A stretch of 37,514 nucleotides of DNA from an uncultured Chloroflexota bacterium (GTDB taxonomy: Bacteria; Chloroflexota; Limnocylindria; Limnocylindrales; CSP1-4): NCBI GenBank assembly GCA_903930745.1, contig CAIYZX010000150.1, positions 1 through 37,514 on the forward strand, written 5' to 3'. Within the stretch, counting starts at the first letter, position 1. Each line of letters starts with the position of its first letter. Positions 1-8,414 of this stretch are shown in pieces. Position numbers and translations under genes: made by a program. Under the pieces are notes generated by a model that saw only the letters and a program-made list of their open reading frames with translations, was not told the DNA's origin and searched no databases.

Positions 1-1218
1 CGGGTTGCGGGTGTCGGCGGGCGCGGTGCGCCGGGAGGCGGCCGTTGCAGCGGCGGAGGCCGCCGCCTGGACGGGGCTTCCCTGCGAGGCCGTCGCCTGT
101 GCGGCGATCGTGGATGCCGCCGTGGCCGCACCGGCGCCACCCGGGGCGCCCGTGACCGGGGCGCCGTGCCGGTCCACGTCCTGCGCCACGGTGGTACCGG
201 TCGCCGTGTCGGCGGCGACGGGTCCCGGCACGGGCGCATCGGCGAGCGGGCCGGCGTCGGTGGCGGCGTGCCGGGCAGCGGCCTCCGTGACGGCGGCGCG
301 AGCCGTGGCGGCGGCGGTCTCCGGGATGCGGGACGCGTCCGGGCCGTTGACCTTCGTGGCGTCCCTGCCGGTCGTGGCGCCGGACGCGCTGGCCGCGCCG
401 GACGCGCCGGCCGCGCCGGACGCGCTGGCCGCGCCGGAGGTGGTCATGGTGGCGGAGCTGTCCGCCGCCCCGGTCTCGCCGAGCGCCGCGGCAAGTGCCT
501 CACCGGTCGTGCGACGGGTGGAACCACCCGCCCGCGGTGCGGAGGGAGCGGCAGCCGCAGCTCCGGGCGCGGACTCGGGCGCGCTCGTCGCGGTCGCAGC
601 GGCACCACGCGGAGCGCCCGCCGCCTGATCGGCGGCCGTGGAGGCGACCGGGTCCGTGACGATGATGGGAGTGGCGACAGCCGCGGCGGCGAGGGCCGAC
701 GCGACGCTCGGGGACGCGGTGGCCTGGGTCGCGGTGGTGTCGGACTCGTCGGCGGCGTCCCTGGTCTCGCCATCGGCGGCGGTGCCTGTGCCATCGGCCG
801 GGGCGGCGGCCCCGGTGCCGGCGGCGGTCGCCTGCGCATCGGCGGCGTCAGTCTCCCCTGCGGCATCACTGGAGGCATCGGCACCCGTGGTGTCACCTCG
901 CGCCGCCCGCGGGGCCCTGGCGGCCCTGGTTGCCTCGCGACCCGTGCCGGTCCTGGTGCGCCCGAAGGCGTGCTCGTCGTCGCGGCCGTGGTCCGGCTGC
1001 GGGTCCTCGATGGCCTTGGGCTCCGTGTGGTCCTGCTGCCCGCTGCCGGAGGCGGCGTCCGTTGCAGAAGGTGAGCGATCCGCGGTCGCCGCAAGCACGC
1101 GCCCGAAGTCCGAGCCGGCGCCCCTGGGGCCCGAGGCGGGCGCGTCGCCTGCCGGGAATCGCCCGTCGGCCGCGCGCGGCGCGAGGGCGGAGAGAAGGCT
1201 CGCCACGGGAGCGGTCAT
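1..1218 (-). CDS. fliK: FliK-like hook-length control protein, N-terminal part (cut by left edge)
   Basis: The frame starts with ATG at 1218-1216 and stays open for 406 codons to the left edge, so the 3' end lies outside. The visible part begins MTAPVASLLSALAPRAADG and is dominated by Ala, Thr, Gly, Ser, Pro and Asp, with no predicted fold, as expected of the long disordered N-terminal half of FliK, which is exported and measures hook length. The conserved C-terminal FliK domain would be in the missing part, so the name rests on composition and on position: directly after flgB in a rod/export operon, where fliK then flgD is a common order. The start codon overlaps the flgB stop (ATGA). A block of 18-base tandem repeats codes for repeated ASGAAS-like hexapeptides. 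It could also be another exported, low-complexity flagellar protein. Confidence 0.6.
   Translation of the reverse strand, partial: MTAPVASLLSALAPRAADGRFPAGDAPASGPRGAGSDFGRVLAATADRSPSATDAASGSGQQDHTEPKAIEDPQPDHGRDDEHAFGRTRTGTGREATRAARAPRAARGDTTGADASSDAAGETDAADAQATAAGTGAAAPADGTGTAADGETRDAADESDTTATQATASPSVASALAAAAVATPIIVTDPVASTAADQAAGAPRGAAATATSAPESAPGAAAAAPSAPRAGGSTRRTTGEALAAALGETGAADSSATMTTSGAASASGAAGASGAASASGATTGRDATKVNGPDASRIPETAAATARAAVTEAAARHAATDAGPLADAPVPGPVAADTATGTTVAQDVDRHGAPVTGAPGGAGAATAASTIAAQATASQGSPVQAAASAAATAASRRTAPADTRNP
377..430. repeat. Three tandem 18-base repeats inside the fliK-like gene
   Basis: Three consecutive 18-base units of the form GCGCCGGACGCGCTGGCC follow one another, the middle unit with one change (CTGG to CCGG), and the first eight bases of a fourth unit follow. 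Because 18 is a multiple of three the repeats keep the minus-strand frame and add six residues each (Ser/Gly/Ala). They could expand or contract without breaking the gene. Confidence 0.85.
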
Positions 1219-1673
1219 CGGGCCACCACGTCCTTCAGCATCTGCAGCTTGCCCGTGAGCATCCGGGAGGTCGCCGCGTACTTGAGCTGGGTCTCGGCCA
1301 GCGTGGTCATCTGGGTGTCGACGTCCACACCGTTCGCGTCCAGTCGCATCTGGAGCGCGGCATTCCCGGACGAGGCGGCGTAGATGGACGGCAGCGTGGA
1401 CTCGCCCGGCACGCCCGGCAGGTGCCCGGCAGCAGCCTGGGCCAGCGCCTCCGAGGCCGGCGGCGGAGTCTGTGGCGGGTTCATCGCAAGCTGCGGAGAC
1501 GCGGCGCCGGCCATCTGGGCGGCCAGCTCCTGCTCGAAGCCCACGCTCACGGCCTTGTAGCCTGGCGTGTCCACGTTGGCGATGTTGGCGGCGATGGCCG
1601 CCTCCCGGGCGGACAGGCCGTTGAGCGCGCCGGTGAGCGCGCGGGTGGCGGGGTCCACGAGCCAGTTGCTCAT
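1215..1673 (-). CDS. flgB: Flagellar proximal rod protein FlgB
   Basis: 152 residues starting MSNWLVDPATRALTGALNGL. The N-terminal segment with LSAREAAIAANIANVDTPGY (about residues 20-39) is the rod/hook family signature with the ANIANVDTPGYK core, and the C-terminal helix (about 120-152, ETQLKYAATSRMLTGKLQML) is typical of FlgB, which forms the proximal rod at the MS ring. The length is slightly above the usual 130-140 because of a Pro/Ala-rich middle. A longer open frame extends upstream, but the start at 1673 is chosen because homology begins there and because it overlaps the stop of the hydrolase gene by ATGA. It is unusual that flgB is not next to flgC, which leads the operon about 7.5 kb away. 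Confidence 0.93.
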   Translation of the reverse strand: MSNWLVDPATRALTGALNGLSAREAAIAANIANVDTPGYKAVSVGFEQELAAQMAGAASPQLAMNPPQTPPPASEALAQAAAGHLPGVPGESTLPSIYAASSGNAALQMRLDANGVDVDTQMTTLAETQLKYAATSRMLTGKLQMLKDVVAR

Positions 1674-2953
1674 GCTGCGGCCTCCATGTACCCGGCCCAG
1701 GTGTGCAGGACCCGGTTGACGTAGTGGCGGGTGGTGGGCGAGTTCGGGATGCCTCCCCCTGCGGCGGCGACCGCGCCCTTGCCGGCCTGGTAGGCGGCGA
1801 GGGCCACGTCCACGCGGCCGTAGATCTGGAGGTTGCGGGCGAAGTACCTCGCGCCGGCGCGCAGGTTCTGGGCGGGATCGAACGGATCCGTGACGCCCAG
1901 CGCCTTGGCGTTGGCCGGCATCAGCTGGCAGAGGCCGAGCGCGCCGCACCGGCTGACCGCGTCCGCGTGGAACGACGACTCCGTCCTCACCAGCGAGGCA
2001 AGGAGCAGCGGGTCGATCCCGGCGGCCGTCGCGGCGGCCCGGATCTCGGCGGCGTACGGGATGCCGTCCGCGACGGCGTCGAACCGGGCGAGCGCCGCGG
2101 ACGTGGTGGACGAGACCGCGGCCGAGGGCAGGACGGACGTGTCCAGGGAGCCATCTGCGGCACCCGGGAGGCGGCCTGCGGCCAGGACCGGGAGCGGGTC
2201 CACGTCCCGGCCGCCGACGGTGAGCTCCAGGTGGAGATGCGGGCCCGTGGTGTTGCCGGTCATGCCCACGACGCCCAGGCGGTCGCCGGCGGCGACCCGA
2301 TCGCCCGCCCTGACGTCCAGGCCCGCGGCCAGGTGGGCATACAGGGCCGTGGAGCCATCTGCGTGGCGGACCTTGACCACCACGGCGCCGTCCGGGTAGC
2401 GGCCGGCGAACTCGACGACGCCGGACGCCATCGCGCGCACCGGGGAACCCAGCTCCGCGCCGAAGTCCACCCCATCATGGAAGTGGTCGTAGTGGACGCC
2501 GTTCACGGTGGCGGGCGCCGAGTAGACGGACGCCGTGGGGCCGAAGTCCTGGGTCAGGCGGCCGTCCACGGGCGACGTGACGGCGAGCGGGTCAACCGTG
2601 CCGTAGGCCGAGAAGCCGGCGGTGGCGCCGGCCGAGGCCACCGGGGAGGCGCCGGCCGGGGTGGCGCCCGCCATCGCGAACCGGGTTGCGCCAACACGCG
2701 CGGCCGGCCGGAGCGTCTGCACTGGCGTGGTGCCGTCCGCCCATGGGATCGTCCAGGCGCCGTTCACCGGTCCACCGGAGGCGGACGCCAGCGTCGCGTC
2801 GAAGGTGCCCGTCGCCACGGGTCCCGCACCGCGAACGGCGCCTGCAGCCTGCGCAGGCCCCGAACCGGTCGCGACCGGCTCTGGGGCGCCGGTCGTTCCC
2901 GAAGCCGACTGTGGGCGTCCGGCCACGGCCAGGACACGCTCGGGACCGCTCAC
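1670..2953 (-). CDS. Flagellar cell-wall hydrolase: M23 peptidase plus lytic transglycosylase
   Basis: 427 residues with GTG start overlapping the fliJ stop (GTGA). Residues 1-120 are disordered and Ala/Pro/Gly-rich. Residues about 125-250 form an M23 (LytM) metallopeptidase with zinc ligands H159, D163 (HDGVD) and H241 in HLHLE, plus H207 of YAHL. Residues about 300-420 form an SLT-type transglycosylase with catalytic E325 (RTESSF), GLCQLMP at 340-346 and AYQAG at 387-391. Such an enzyme would cut the cell wall so that the rod can pass, the job done by FlgJ in proteobacteria. No Sec signal peptide or membrane segment is seen, so export through the flagellar secretion gate is inferred from that and from its place between fliJ and flgB. 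Having both glycan- and peptide-cutting domains in one chain is a notable feature. Confidence 0.88.
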   Translation of the reverse strand: MSGPERVLAVAGRPQSASGTTGAPEPVATGSGPAQAAGAVRGAGPVATGTFDATLASASGGPVNGAWTIPWADGTTPVQTLRPAARVGATRFAMAGATPAGASPVASAGATAGFSAYGTVDPLAVTSPVDGRLTQDFGPTASVYSAPATVNGVHYDHFHDGVDFGAELGSPVRAMASGVVEFAGRYPDGAVVVKVRHADGSTALYAHLAAGLDVRAGDRVAAGDRLGVVGMTGNTTGPHLHLELTVGGRDVDPLPVLAAGRLPGAADGSLDTSVLPSAAVSSTTSAALARFDAVADGIPYAAEIRAAATAAGIDPLLLASLVRTESSFHADAVSRCGALGLCQLMPANAKALGVTDPFDPAQNLRAGARYFARNLQIYGRVDVALAAYQAGKGAVAAAGGGIPNSPTTRHYVNRVLHTWAGYMEAAA

Positions 2954-3408
2954 TTCTCGCCTCCCGAGACCACGCCGCGGGCGTGCCGGACGCCGGCGAG
3001 CTCGGACAGGGTGGCGTCCTCGACCCGCTGGGCCTCGAGGATCTCGGCATGGCGCATGCGGTCGCGGAGTCGCTCCACCACCTCGCGGCGCTTGGTGGCC
3101 TCGGCCAGCGTGGAGCGCGCCTCGAAGAGGTCCGTCGCCTTCAGCTCTGCGGCGTCACGGCCAAGCCTCGTCTCGTGCTCGGCGAACTCCACGCGCCGGA
3201 TCGAGGCGACGATGTCGCCGGCGAACGCCCCGGTCGCCTCCAGCGCGGTGAGGGCGCTGCGGGACTCCTCCTCGCGGGCCTTGAGGCGGGCAACGATCTC
3301 GAGGGCCTTGCGGTGCTCGTCCAGGGCGGTGGCGAGCCGGGCACGCGCCGCATCCTCCGCCATCTCGCGGAGGCGGAGCACGACGGCCAGGCGGAACGCG
3401 CCGGTCAC
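2950..3408 (-). CDS. fliJ: Flagellar export protein FliJ
   Basis: 152 residues, GTG start overlapping the fliI stop by GTGA. The sequence is almost wholly alpha-helical and rich in Arg, Glu and Ala with heptad-like spacing (for example RDRMRHAEILEAQRVEDAT near 118-136), as in FliJ, a coiled-coil stalk protein that inserts into the FliI ring and escorts export substrates. Sequence conservation in this family is low, so the call relies on length, coiled-coil nature and position immediately after fliI. It overlaps the next gene (wall hydrolase) in the same way, so the whole stretch is probably translationally coupled. Confidence 0.85.
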   Translation of the reverse strand: MTGAFRLAVVLRLREMAEDAARARLATALDEHRKALEIVARLKAREEESRSALTALEATGAFAGDIVASIRRVEFAEHETRLGRDAAELKATDLFEARSTLAEATKRREVVERLRDRMRHAEILEAQRVEDATLSELAGVRHARGVVSGGEK

Positions 3409-4757
3409 CGGGCCACCCCGGCACCGCCGGCCGGCTCAAGCAGCCCGATGGCCTCCATCGCGCCCACCACCGTCCCAACGTCGCCGGTCTCGCCCGCGTC
3501 CTGGCGGAGGAGCTCGTCGATGTCCGGCTTGAGCCGGATGGAGCGGTCGATGGCAACGGACGAGCCGGGTGCGTACGCTCCGACCTCGATCAGGTCCTTG
3601 GCGCCCTCGTACTCGGCGAGGGCCGCGCGCAGGGAGCCCGCGAGGCGGCGGTGGTGGTCCGTGGTGATGGACGGCATGACGCGCGACACCGATGCCAGCA
3701 CGTCGATCGCCGGGTAGTGGTTGCGCTCCGCGAGGGAGCGGGTCAGGACGATGTGCCCGTCGAGGATGGACCGGACGGTGTCCGCCACCGGCTCGTTGAA
3801 GTCGTCGCCTTCCACGAGGACCGTGAAGAAGCCCGTGATGGTCCCCTCGTCGCCCGAGCCCGCACGCTCGAGCAGGCGCGGCAGGTACGAGAAGACGCTC
3901 GGCGGGTAGCCGCGCAGGGCCGGGGGCTCGCCCGCGGCGAGGCCGATCTCGCGCTGGGCCATGGCCAGCCGGGTCACGGAGTCCATGAGGAGCGTGACGT
4001 CCTCGCCGTCGTCGCGGAAGGCCTCGGCGATGGCCATGGCCACCTCGGCCGCCTTGAGGCGCAGGAGGGCCGGCTGGTCGGACGTGGCGACGACCACCAC
4101 GGAGCGCGCGAGGCCCTCGGGGCCCAGCTGCTCGTCGATGAACTCCTGGACCTCGCGGCCACGCTCGCCGATGAGCGCGATCACGTTGGCGTCCGTGGAG
4201 CTGTGGCGGGCGATCATGCCCAGCAGCGTGGACTTGCCCACGCCGGAACCCGCGAAGATGCCCATGCGCTGGCCCATGCCGGTGGTCAGCAGGCCGTCGA
4301 TGGCGCGCACGCCGGTTGACATGGTGCGCGTGATGCGCGCCCGGGCCAGCGGATCCGGCGTGGAGGCGGCCATGACGCGCACGTCCGCGTGGAGCGGGCC
4401 CTTGTCGTCGATCGGGCGGCCGAAGCCGTCCAGCACGCGGCCCAGGACACCGCGGCCCACCGGCACGCGGAACTGCTGCTCGCGGAGGCGGACCGGGGAG
4501 CCCGGCTGCACGCCCGCGATGTCACCGAACGGCACCAGCGTGATGCGCTGGTCGCGGAAGCCCACCACCTCGGCGCTGACCGGGATGTCGCCCTCGAGGT
4601 CCACCCAGCAGATGGAGCCCAGGCGGACGGTGAGCCCGGCGGCCTCGATGGTGTTGCCCACGACACGCGTGACGGAGCCCGTCGCGTGCACGGTGGTCGC
4701 GGACGACACCGCGCGGCGCAGGTGGCCCAGGAGCGGAGGGTGCGGCCGGCCGTTCAT
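3405..4757 (-). CDS. fliI: Flagellum-specific ATPase FliI
   Basis: 450 residues, usual length for the family. It drives export by the flagellar type III secretion gate together with FliH and FliJ. The P-loop GSGVGKST lies at 170-177, GERGREV at 197-203, and the Walker B segment LLMDS ends at about 260 (D259). DSVTRLAMAQREIGLAAGEPP (259-279) is the family signature that separates flagellar/type III ATPases from F1 subunits. The N-terminal beta-barrel (about 20-95) and C-terminal helical domain (about 360-450) are complete. ATG start overlaps the fliH stop by ATGA and its own stop overlaps the fliJ GTG start. Confidence 0.97.
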   Translation of the reverse strand: MNGRPHPPLLGHLRRAVSSATTVHATGSVTRVVGNTIEAAGLTVRLGSICWVDLEGDIPVSAEVVGFRDQRITLVPFGDIAGVQPGSPVRLREQQFRVPVGRGVLGRVLDGFGRPIDDKGPLHADVRVMAASTPDPLARARITRTMSTGVRAIDGLLTTGMGQRMGIFAGSGVGKSTLLGMIARHSSTDANVIALIGERGREVQEFIDEQLGPEGLARSVVVVATSDQPALLRLKAAEVAMAIAEAFRDDGEDVTLLMDSVTRLAMAQREIGLAAGEPPALRGYPPSVFSYLPRLLERAGSGDEGTITGFFTVLVEGDDFNEPVADTVRSILDGHIVLTRSLAERNHYPAIDVLASVSRVMPSITTDHHRRLAGSLRAALAEYEGAKDLIEVGAYAPGSSVAIDRSIRLKPDIDELLRQDAGETGDVGTVVGAMEAIGLLEPAGGAGVAR

Positions 4758-5656
4758 GCGAGCTCCTCCGGGCCAAGGTCGAGCCCCAGGCTCGCCAGGG
4801 CCTCGAGGTCGAGCGCCGCCGGGTCGAAGCCGGCGGCGGCCACGAGCTCCGCGAGGGGGTCCGCGGCTGCCTCGGGGTCGGGTGATGGGGCCGCCAGGTG
4901 CGCGGTGGGCGCGAGGCCCGCGGCGCCGGCCGGGCGGAGCGTGGGGACGGCAGCCGCGACCGGCTCCTGCGTGGACGACGCGGCGGCATCCGTGCCGGGC
5001 CCCAGCGCGGCGCCGATGTAGCCCGGGATCGCGGCGTCAAGCGCGGCGGCCACCTCGGCCAGCTGGTCCTCGAACCCGGCCTCCACGAAGCCGTGCTCCG
5101 TGCGGAGGCGGCAGCCGCCCACGGGGAGCGTGGGATCTGCGGAGAAGGCCCACGTGAAGCCGCGATGGCGGGCGCCGTGCCGCGCGGTCCACGCCTGCTC
5201 CACGGCCTGCACGGCGGACGGGTGGAGCTCAACGGTGATGACGGAAGCGCCGGCGGTCTGGCGCATGCCGGCCTCGATGGCCGCCACGAGGACCGCCGGG
5301 TCATGGCGCAGCTCCGCGGCCAGGATCCGGCGCGCCACCAGGACGGCCAGCTCCGCCACGGTCCGGGCCACCATCTCCACGTCGCGCGGGACCGCGGTCT
5401 CCAGCGCACGGGACATGCCCTGCGTTGCGGCGATGATGCCGTTGAACTGCTGCTCGGCCATCGTGCGGCCGTCCGCGTAGCCGCGCTCCATGGCCTGGCG
5501 CTGGGCCTCGTCGATGCGGGCGAGCACCACGGGGTGCGCCATGGGGTCCTCGGGCAGATCCCGCGCCTGCTCCGGGCGTGCCGGAACGCCGACGGGCCCC
5601 TTCCAGGGCTCGCCGGCGCGCCTCGACGCCTTCCCGGAGAGGACGCGCTCAGACAT
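4754..5656 (-). CDS. fliH: Flagellar assembly protein FliH with an added C-terminal tail
   Basis: 300 residues. Residues about 45-215 match FliH/HrpE: a long helix (VLARIDEAQRQAMERGYADG) followed by a domain with VARRILAAELRHDP, a hallmark of FliH and the V/F-ATPase peripheral stalk, and then PTLPVGGCRLRTEHGFVEAG, the usual C-terminal beta segment. FliH holds FliI near the motor C ring. After residue about 220 comes an extra tail of some 75 residues, first Pro/Ala-rich and disordered, then an acidic, Leu-rich end (LDLEALASLGLDLGPEELA) that could form an amphipathic docking helix. The ATG at 5656 overlaps the last eight bases of fliG and the stop overlaps the fliI start. Confidence 0.92.
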   Translation of the reverse strand: MSERVLSGKASRRAGEPWKGPVGVPARPEQARDLPEDPMAHPVVLARIDEAQRQAMERGYADGRTMAEQQFNGIIAATQGMSRALETAVPRDVEMVARTVAELAVLVARRILAAELRHDPAVLVAAIEAGMRQTAGASVITVELHPSAVQAVEQAWTARHGARHRGFTWAFSADPTLPVGGCRLRTEHGFVEAGFEDQLAEVAAALDAAIPGYIGAALGPGTDAAASSTQEPVAAAVPTLRPAGAAGLAPTAHLAAPSPDPEAAADPLAELVAAAGFDPAALDLEALASLGLDLGPEELA

Positions 5657-6710
5657 ATTCCTCGTCGCCCGTCGGGATCGTGATCTTGTGCTCTTCGTGC
5701 AGCCTTCGGACCACGACGACGATGTCGTCCTGCTCCTTGATGATCGTGGACCTCGGGGTCTTCTTGCCGGTCTCCATCTCCTCGACGAGCTGCTCGCGCA
5801 CGCGGACGGACACGGCGCCCATGAACGCCTCCTTCAGCGCGCGGTCGGCTCCACGCAGCGCCGTCGCAAGGTTGTCCAGCTGGATCTCGCGAGCGATCGT
5901 GGCAATGTCGTTCCGGTCGAGCTTGATGATGTCGTCGAAGACGAACATCTTCTTGCGGACGTCGGCGGCCAGGCCCGGATCCCGCCGTTCGATGTCCTCG
6001 AGGATCGCCTTGGACGCGCTCTGGTCGATGTTGTTCAGGACCTGCGCGAGGGCGTCGTTTCCGCCGACGCGGGCCGTGGCCGCCTGCTCGTTGCGCAGCA
6101 CGCGCACACGGATGCCGTCCTCCAGCTGCGCGATCGCGGCCTCCGGCAGGTCCCGGTCGCCCGTGGCGGCGATGCGCTCCGCCACGTCGTACGACAGGTC
6201 CGGCGGCAGGAGACCCAGCACGTTGGCCGCGTGGCGCGCCTCGAGATGGGCGAGGACGATGGCGATCGTCTGCGGGTGCTCCTGCTGGAGGTGGGCGGCG
6301 ACCTGGTCGTCGGTGACCTTCGTGAGGAACTCGAAGCGCTTGCGCTGCTGCTTCTGGACCACGCGGTCCATGAGCGCGATGCCCCTGTCCTCGCCGAACG
6401 CCTCCACGAAGAGGTCGAAGGCGTAGGACTGGCCTCCCTCCATGTCGCCCATCTCGGAGAACAGGCCGCTGTACGCCTCCTCGAGGATGAAGGCCCTGTG
6501 CTCGGCGGGAACGCTGCGGATCTGGAAGATCTCCGCGGCGATCTTCTCCTGCAGCTCCGTGTCAGATCCCGCGAGCGCCTTCATGATGGATGCCGCCGGA
6601 CCCGTCCCGATGGTGATCATCAGGTAGGCAACCTTGCGGAGCCCCGTCATCGAGGGAATGGGCGCGTGCGCCGGCACCGGCGCGACCTGGGGAGTGGGCA
6701 GTTCGGTCAT
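5649..6710 (-). CDS. fliG: Flagellar motor switch protein FliG
   Basis: 353 residues, normal size. FliG links the MS ring to the C ring, bears the torque-generating surface and takes part in direction switching. The N-terminal domain (about 20-110) binds FliF. The EHPQ motif is at 144-147, ARMC repeats follow, and the C-terminal domain starts after MFVFDDI (255-261), a conserved hinge. The charged torque helix (about 280-312, LRGADRALKEAF then VREQLVEEME) is present. A gap of 24 bases separates it from fliF and its end overlaps fliH by eight bases. Confidence 0.97.
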   Translation of the reverse strand: MTELPTPQVAPVPAHAPIPSMTGLRKVAYLMITIGTGPAASIMKALAGSDTELQEKIAAEIFQIRSVPAEHRAFILEEAYSGLFSEMGDMEGGQSYAFDLFVEAFGEDRGIALMDRVVQKQQRKRFEFLTKVTDDQVAAHLQQEHPQTIAIVLAHLEARHAANVLGLLPPDLSYDVAERIAATGDRDLPEAAIAQLEDGIRVRVLRNEQAATARVGGNDALAQVLNNIDQSASKAILEDIERRDPGLAADVRKKMFVFDDIIKLDRNDIATIAREIQLDNLATALRGADRALKEAFMGAVSVRVREQLVEEMETGKKTPRSTIIKEQDDIVVVVRRLHEEHKITIPTGDEEYV

Positions 6711-6734
6711 CTGGTGGTCTCAGGGCGGCCGCGC

Positions 6735-8378
6735 CTAGCGGCGCCGCCGGTTCTCGTCTTCGTTGAGCCAGGCCCGCGCCATGCGAGCGACGGGCTCCGG
6801 GTTCTGGCCGGCCACGTTCTGGATGTGCTCCAGGGCGCGCTGCTGGGCGGACGGCGGCGCCGGAGCCTCCGGGATCTCGCCGTAGCCGCCGGCGCCAAGG
6901 GCGGCGAAGGACATGTCCCCGGCGCCCAGGGCGGCCATCGGCATGCGCGCGGCGGACAGCTGCATCTCCTCGGCGCGGCGGCCGAGGGCACGCATGTTGC
7001 GCCAGGCGAGGAAGAGCAGCGCGGCAAGGGCGAGGCCGCCGCCCACCTGCGGCAGCACGCCGCCCACGGTCTCCATGATCCCCGCGGACTCGGCCGCAAC
7101 GGCGGTGGCGTCCTTGGCGGGGTCGTAGAAGGCCACCGGCTGGACTTGCAGGCAGTTGGCGTCCGCGACGCAGCCGCCCTTGTCGTCCAGCTGCAGCGAC
7201 GCGATGCCCGCGGTTGCGGCGATGGCGTTCGTGAGGCTGGCGGAGTCAACGCCCTGGGCCTGCAGCGCCGCCTGGTCCAGCAGGACCGCGACGGAGACGC
7301 GCTTCACGGTGCCCGGCATGCTGATGATCTGCTGGACGGTCTGGGTGTTGGCCCAGTTGACCGTGGTGGTGTGCTTCACGTAGGTGTCGGGGCCGATCGA
7401 CGCCGAGGGTGCCGCCGACGCCGAGGGGTCCGGCGACGCCGAGGCGTTGGGGTAGGTGATCCCGGCCACGTTGGAGGCCGTGCCCGCGATGCCGCCCGCG
7501 GCCGCGGCCGCATCCTGGCCCTGCAGCTCGACGCTGTCCTGGGCGGAGGTGGGCGCGCCCTGCTCGATCCTCGTGACCTGTTCGGTGATCTTCTGGAGGT
7601 CCACGTCCGCGCTCACGGCGACCTGGCTGTGGCCCGCACCGAGCGTGGCATTCAGGAGGGCGGTCACCTTGTTCGCGATGTCGCGCTCGATGGTGGCCTT
7701 GATCGTGACGGCATCGCCGGCGGCGGTTGACGGCCCGTGGAGCGTGGTGCCGTTGGCGTCCACCACCGTCACGTTGTCCGGGGAGAGCTTCGCCACGGCA
7801 CCGGAGACCAGCGCCACGATGCCCGTCACCTGGTCGCCGGACGGCTGCCCGCCGCCCGCCATCTTGATCCACACGGACGCGCTGGCGGGCTGGTCGTTGG
7901 AGGCAAGCGTGCCGGTCTTGGCCGGGACGATGGTCACGGATGCGTCGGAGACGCCACGGATGCTCTTGATCTTGCCGGTCAGGTCGCCCTGTAGCGCACG
8001 CTGGTACTTGACCTGCTGGTCGAACTCGGTGGCGCCGAAGCCCTGCTGGTCGAACATCCCGAACCCGGTGCTTGAGCCGTCCGCGGTGTAGCCGGCGTCG
8101 CTGGCGGCGATCTTGGCGCGGGCGGCATCCGCCGCGGCCACCTTGATCGTGGCCCCGCCATCGGCGAGGTCGTACTCGATCCCGGCGCCGTCGAGGGCGG
8201 CCGTGACGGTGGAGGCTGACTGCATGTCCAGGCCGCCGAACGCCACGACCATCTGCGGCTGCCCGGCCCACATCACGAGACCCACGAGCAGCAGCACGGA
8301 GAAGAGGGCACCGAAGACGATGCCGATCCGCTGGCTGATCGTAAGGGTCCGGACGAGGGAGACGAGCTGGTCGATCAT
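6735..8378 (-). CDS. fliF: Flagellar MS-ring protein FliF
   Basis: 547 residues. The protein forms the membrane-embedded MS ring on which the rest of the motor assembles. A first membrane helix is at about 18-38 (IVFGALFSVLLLVGLVMWAG), the YscJ-like ring domains RBM1/2 at about 45-220 (including FDQQGFGATEFDQQVKYQRA) and the beta-collar region to about 430, interrupted by a low-complexity Ser/Pro/Ala linker (SASPDPSASAAPSASIG). A second membrane helix is at about 445-470. The C-terminal end (ALEHIQNVAGQNPEPVARMA, then a WLNEDE ending) is the FliG-binding segment. It lies 36 bases after fliE. Confidence 0.97.
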   Translation of the reverse strand: MIDQLVSLVRTLTISQRIGIVFGALFSVLLLVGLVMWAGQPQMVVAFGGLDMQSASTVTAALDGAGIEYDLADGGATIKVAAADAARAKIAASDAGYTADGSSTGFGMFDQQGFGATEFDQQVKYQRALQGDLTGKIKSIRGVSDASVTIVPAKTGTLASNDQPASASVWIKMAGGGQPSGDQVTGIVALVSGAVAKLSPDNVTVVDANGTTLHGPSTAAGDAVTIKATIERDIANKVTALLNATLGAGHSQVAVSADVDLQKITEQVTRIEQGAPTSAQDSVELQGQDAAAAAGGIAGTASNVAGITYPNASASPDPSASAAPSASIGPDTYVKHTTTVNWANTQTVQQIISMPGTVKRVSVAVLLDQAALQAQGVDSASLTNAIAATAGIASLQLDDKGGCVADANCLQVQPVAFYDPAKDATAVAAESAGIMETVGGVLPQVGGGLALAALLFLAWRNMRALGRRAEEMQLSAARMPMAALGAGDMSFAALGAGGYGEIPEAPAPPSAQQRALEHIQNVAGQNPEPVARMARAWLNEDENRRRR

Positions 8379-8414
8379 GGTGGTTCAGGCCTCTGGGCGA
8401 ACGACGGGGGACCG

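Noticed and set aside
377..430. CRISPR-like repeats
   Set aside because: Units are adjacent without spacers, and they are in frame within a coding gene.
444..1094. Minus-strand open frame of 216 codons in another frame of the fliK-like gene
   Set aside because: Arg/Pro-rich out-of-frame translation; the frame starting at 1218 is open to the edge and is coupled to flgB.
1703..3532. Plus-strand open frame of 609 codons opposite the wall hydrolase and fliJ
   Set aside because: No domain match and unusual composition; both genes on the minus strand have catalytic or family motifs.
5490..7730. Plus-strand open frame of 746 codons opposite fliG and fliF
   Set aside because: Shadow frame with low-complexity translation; fliG and fliF are unambiguous on the other strand.
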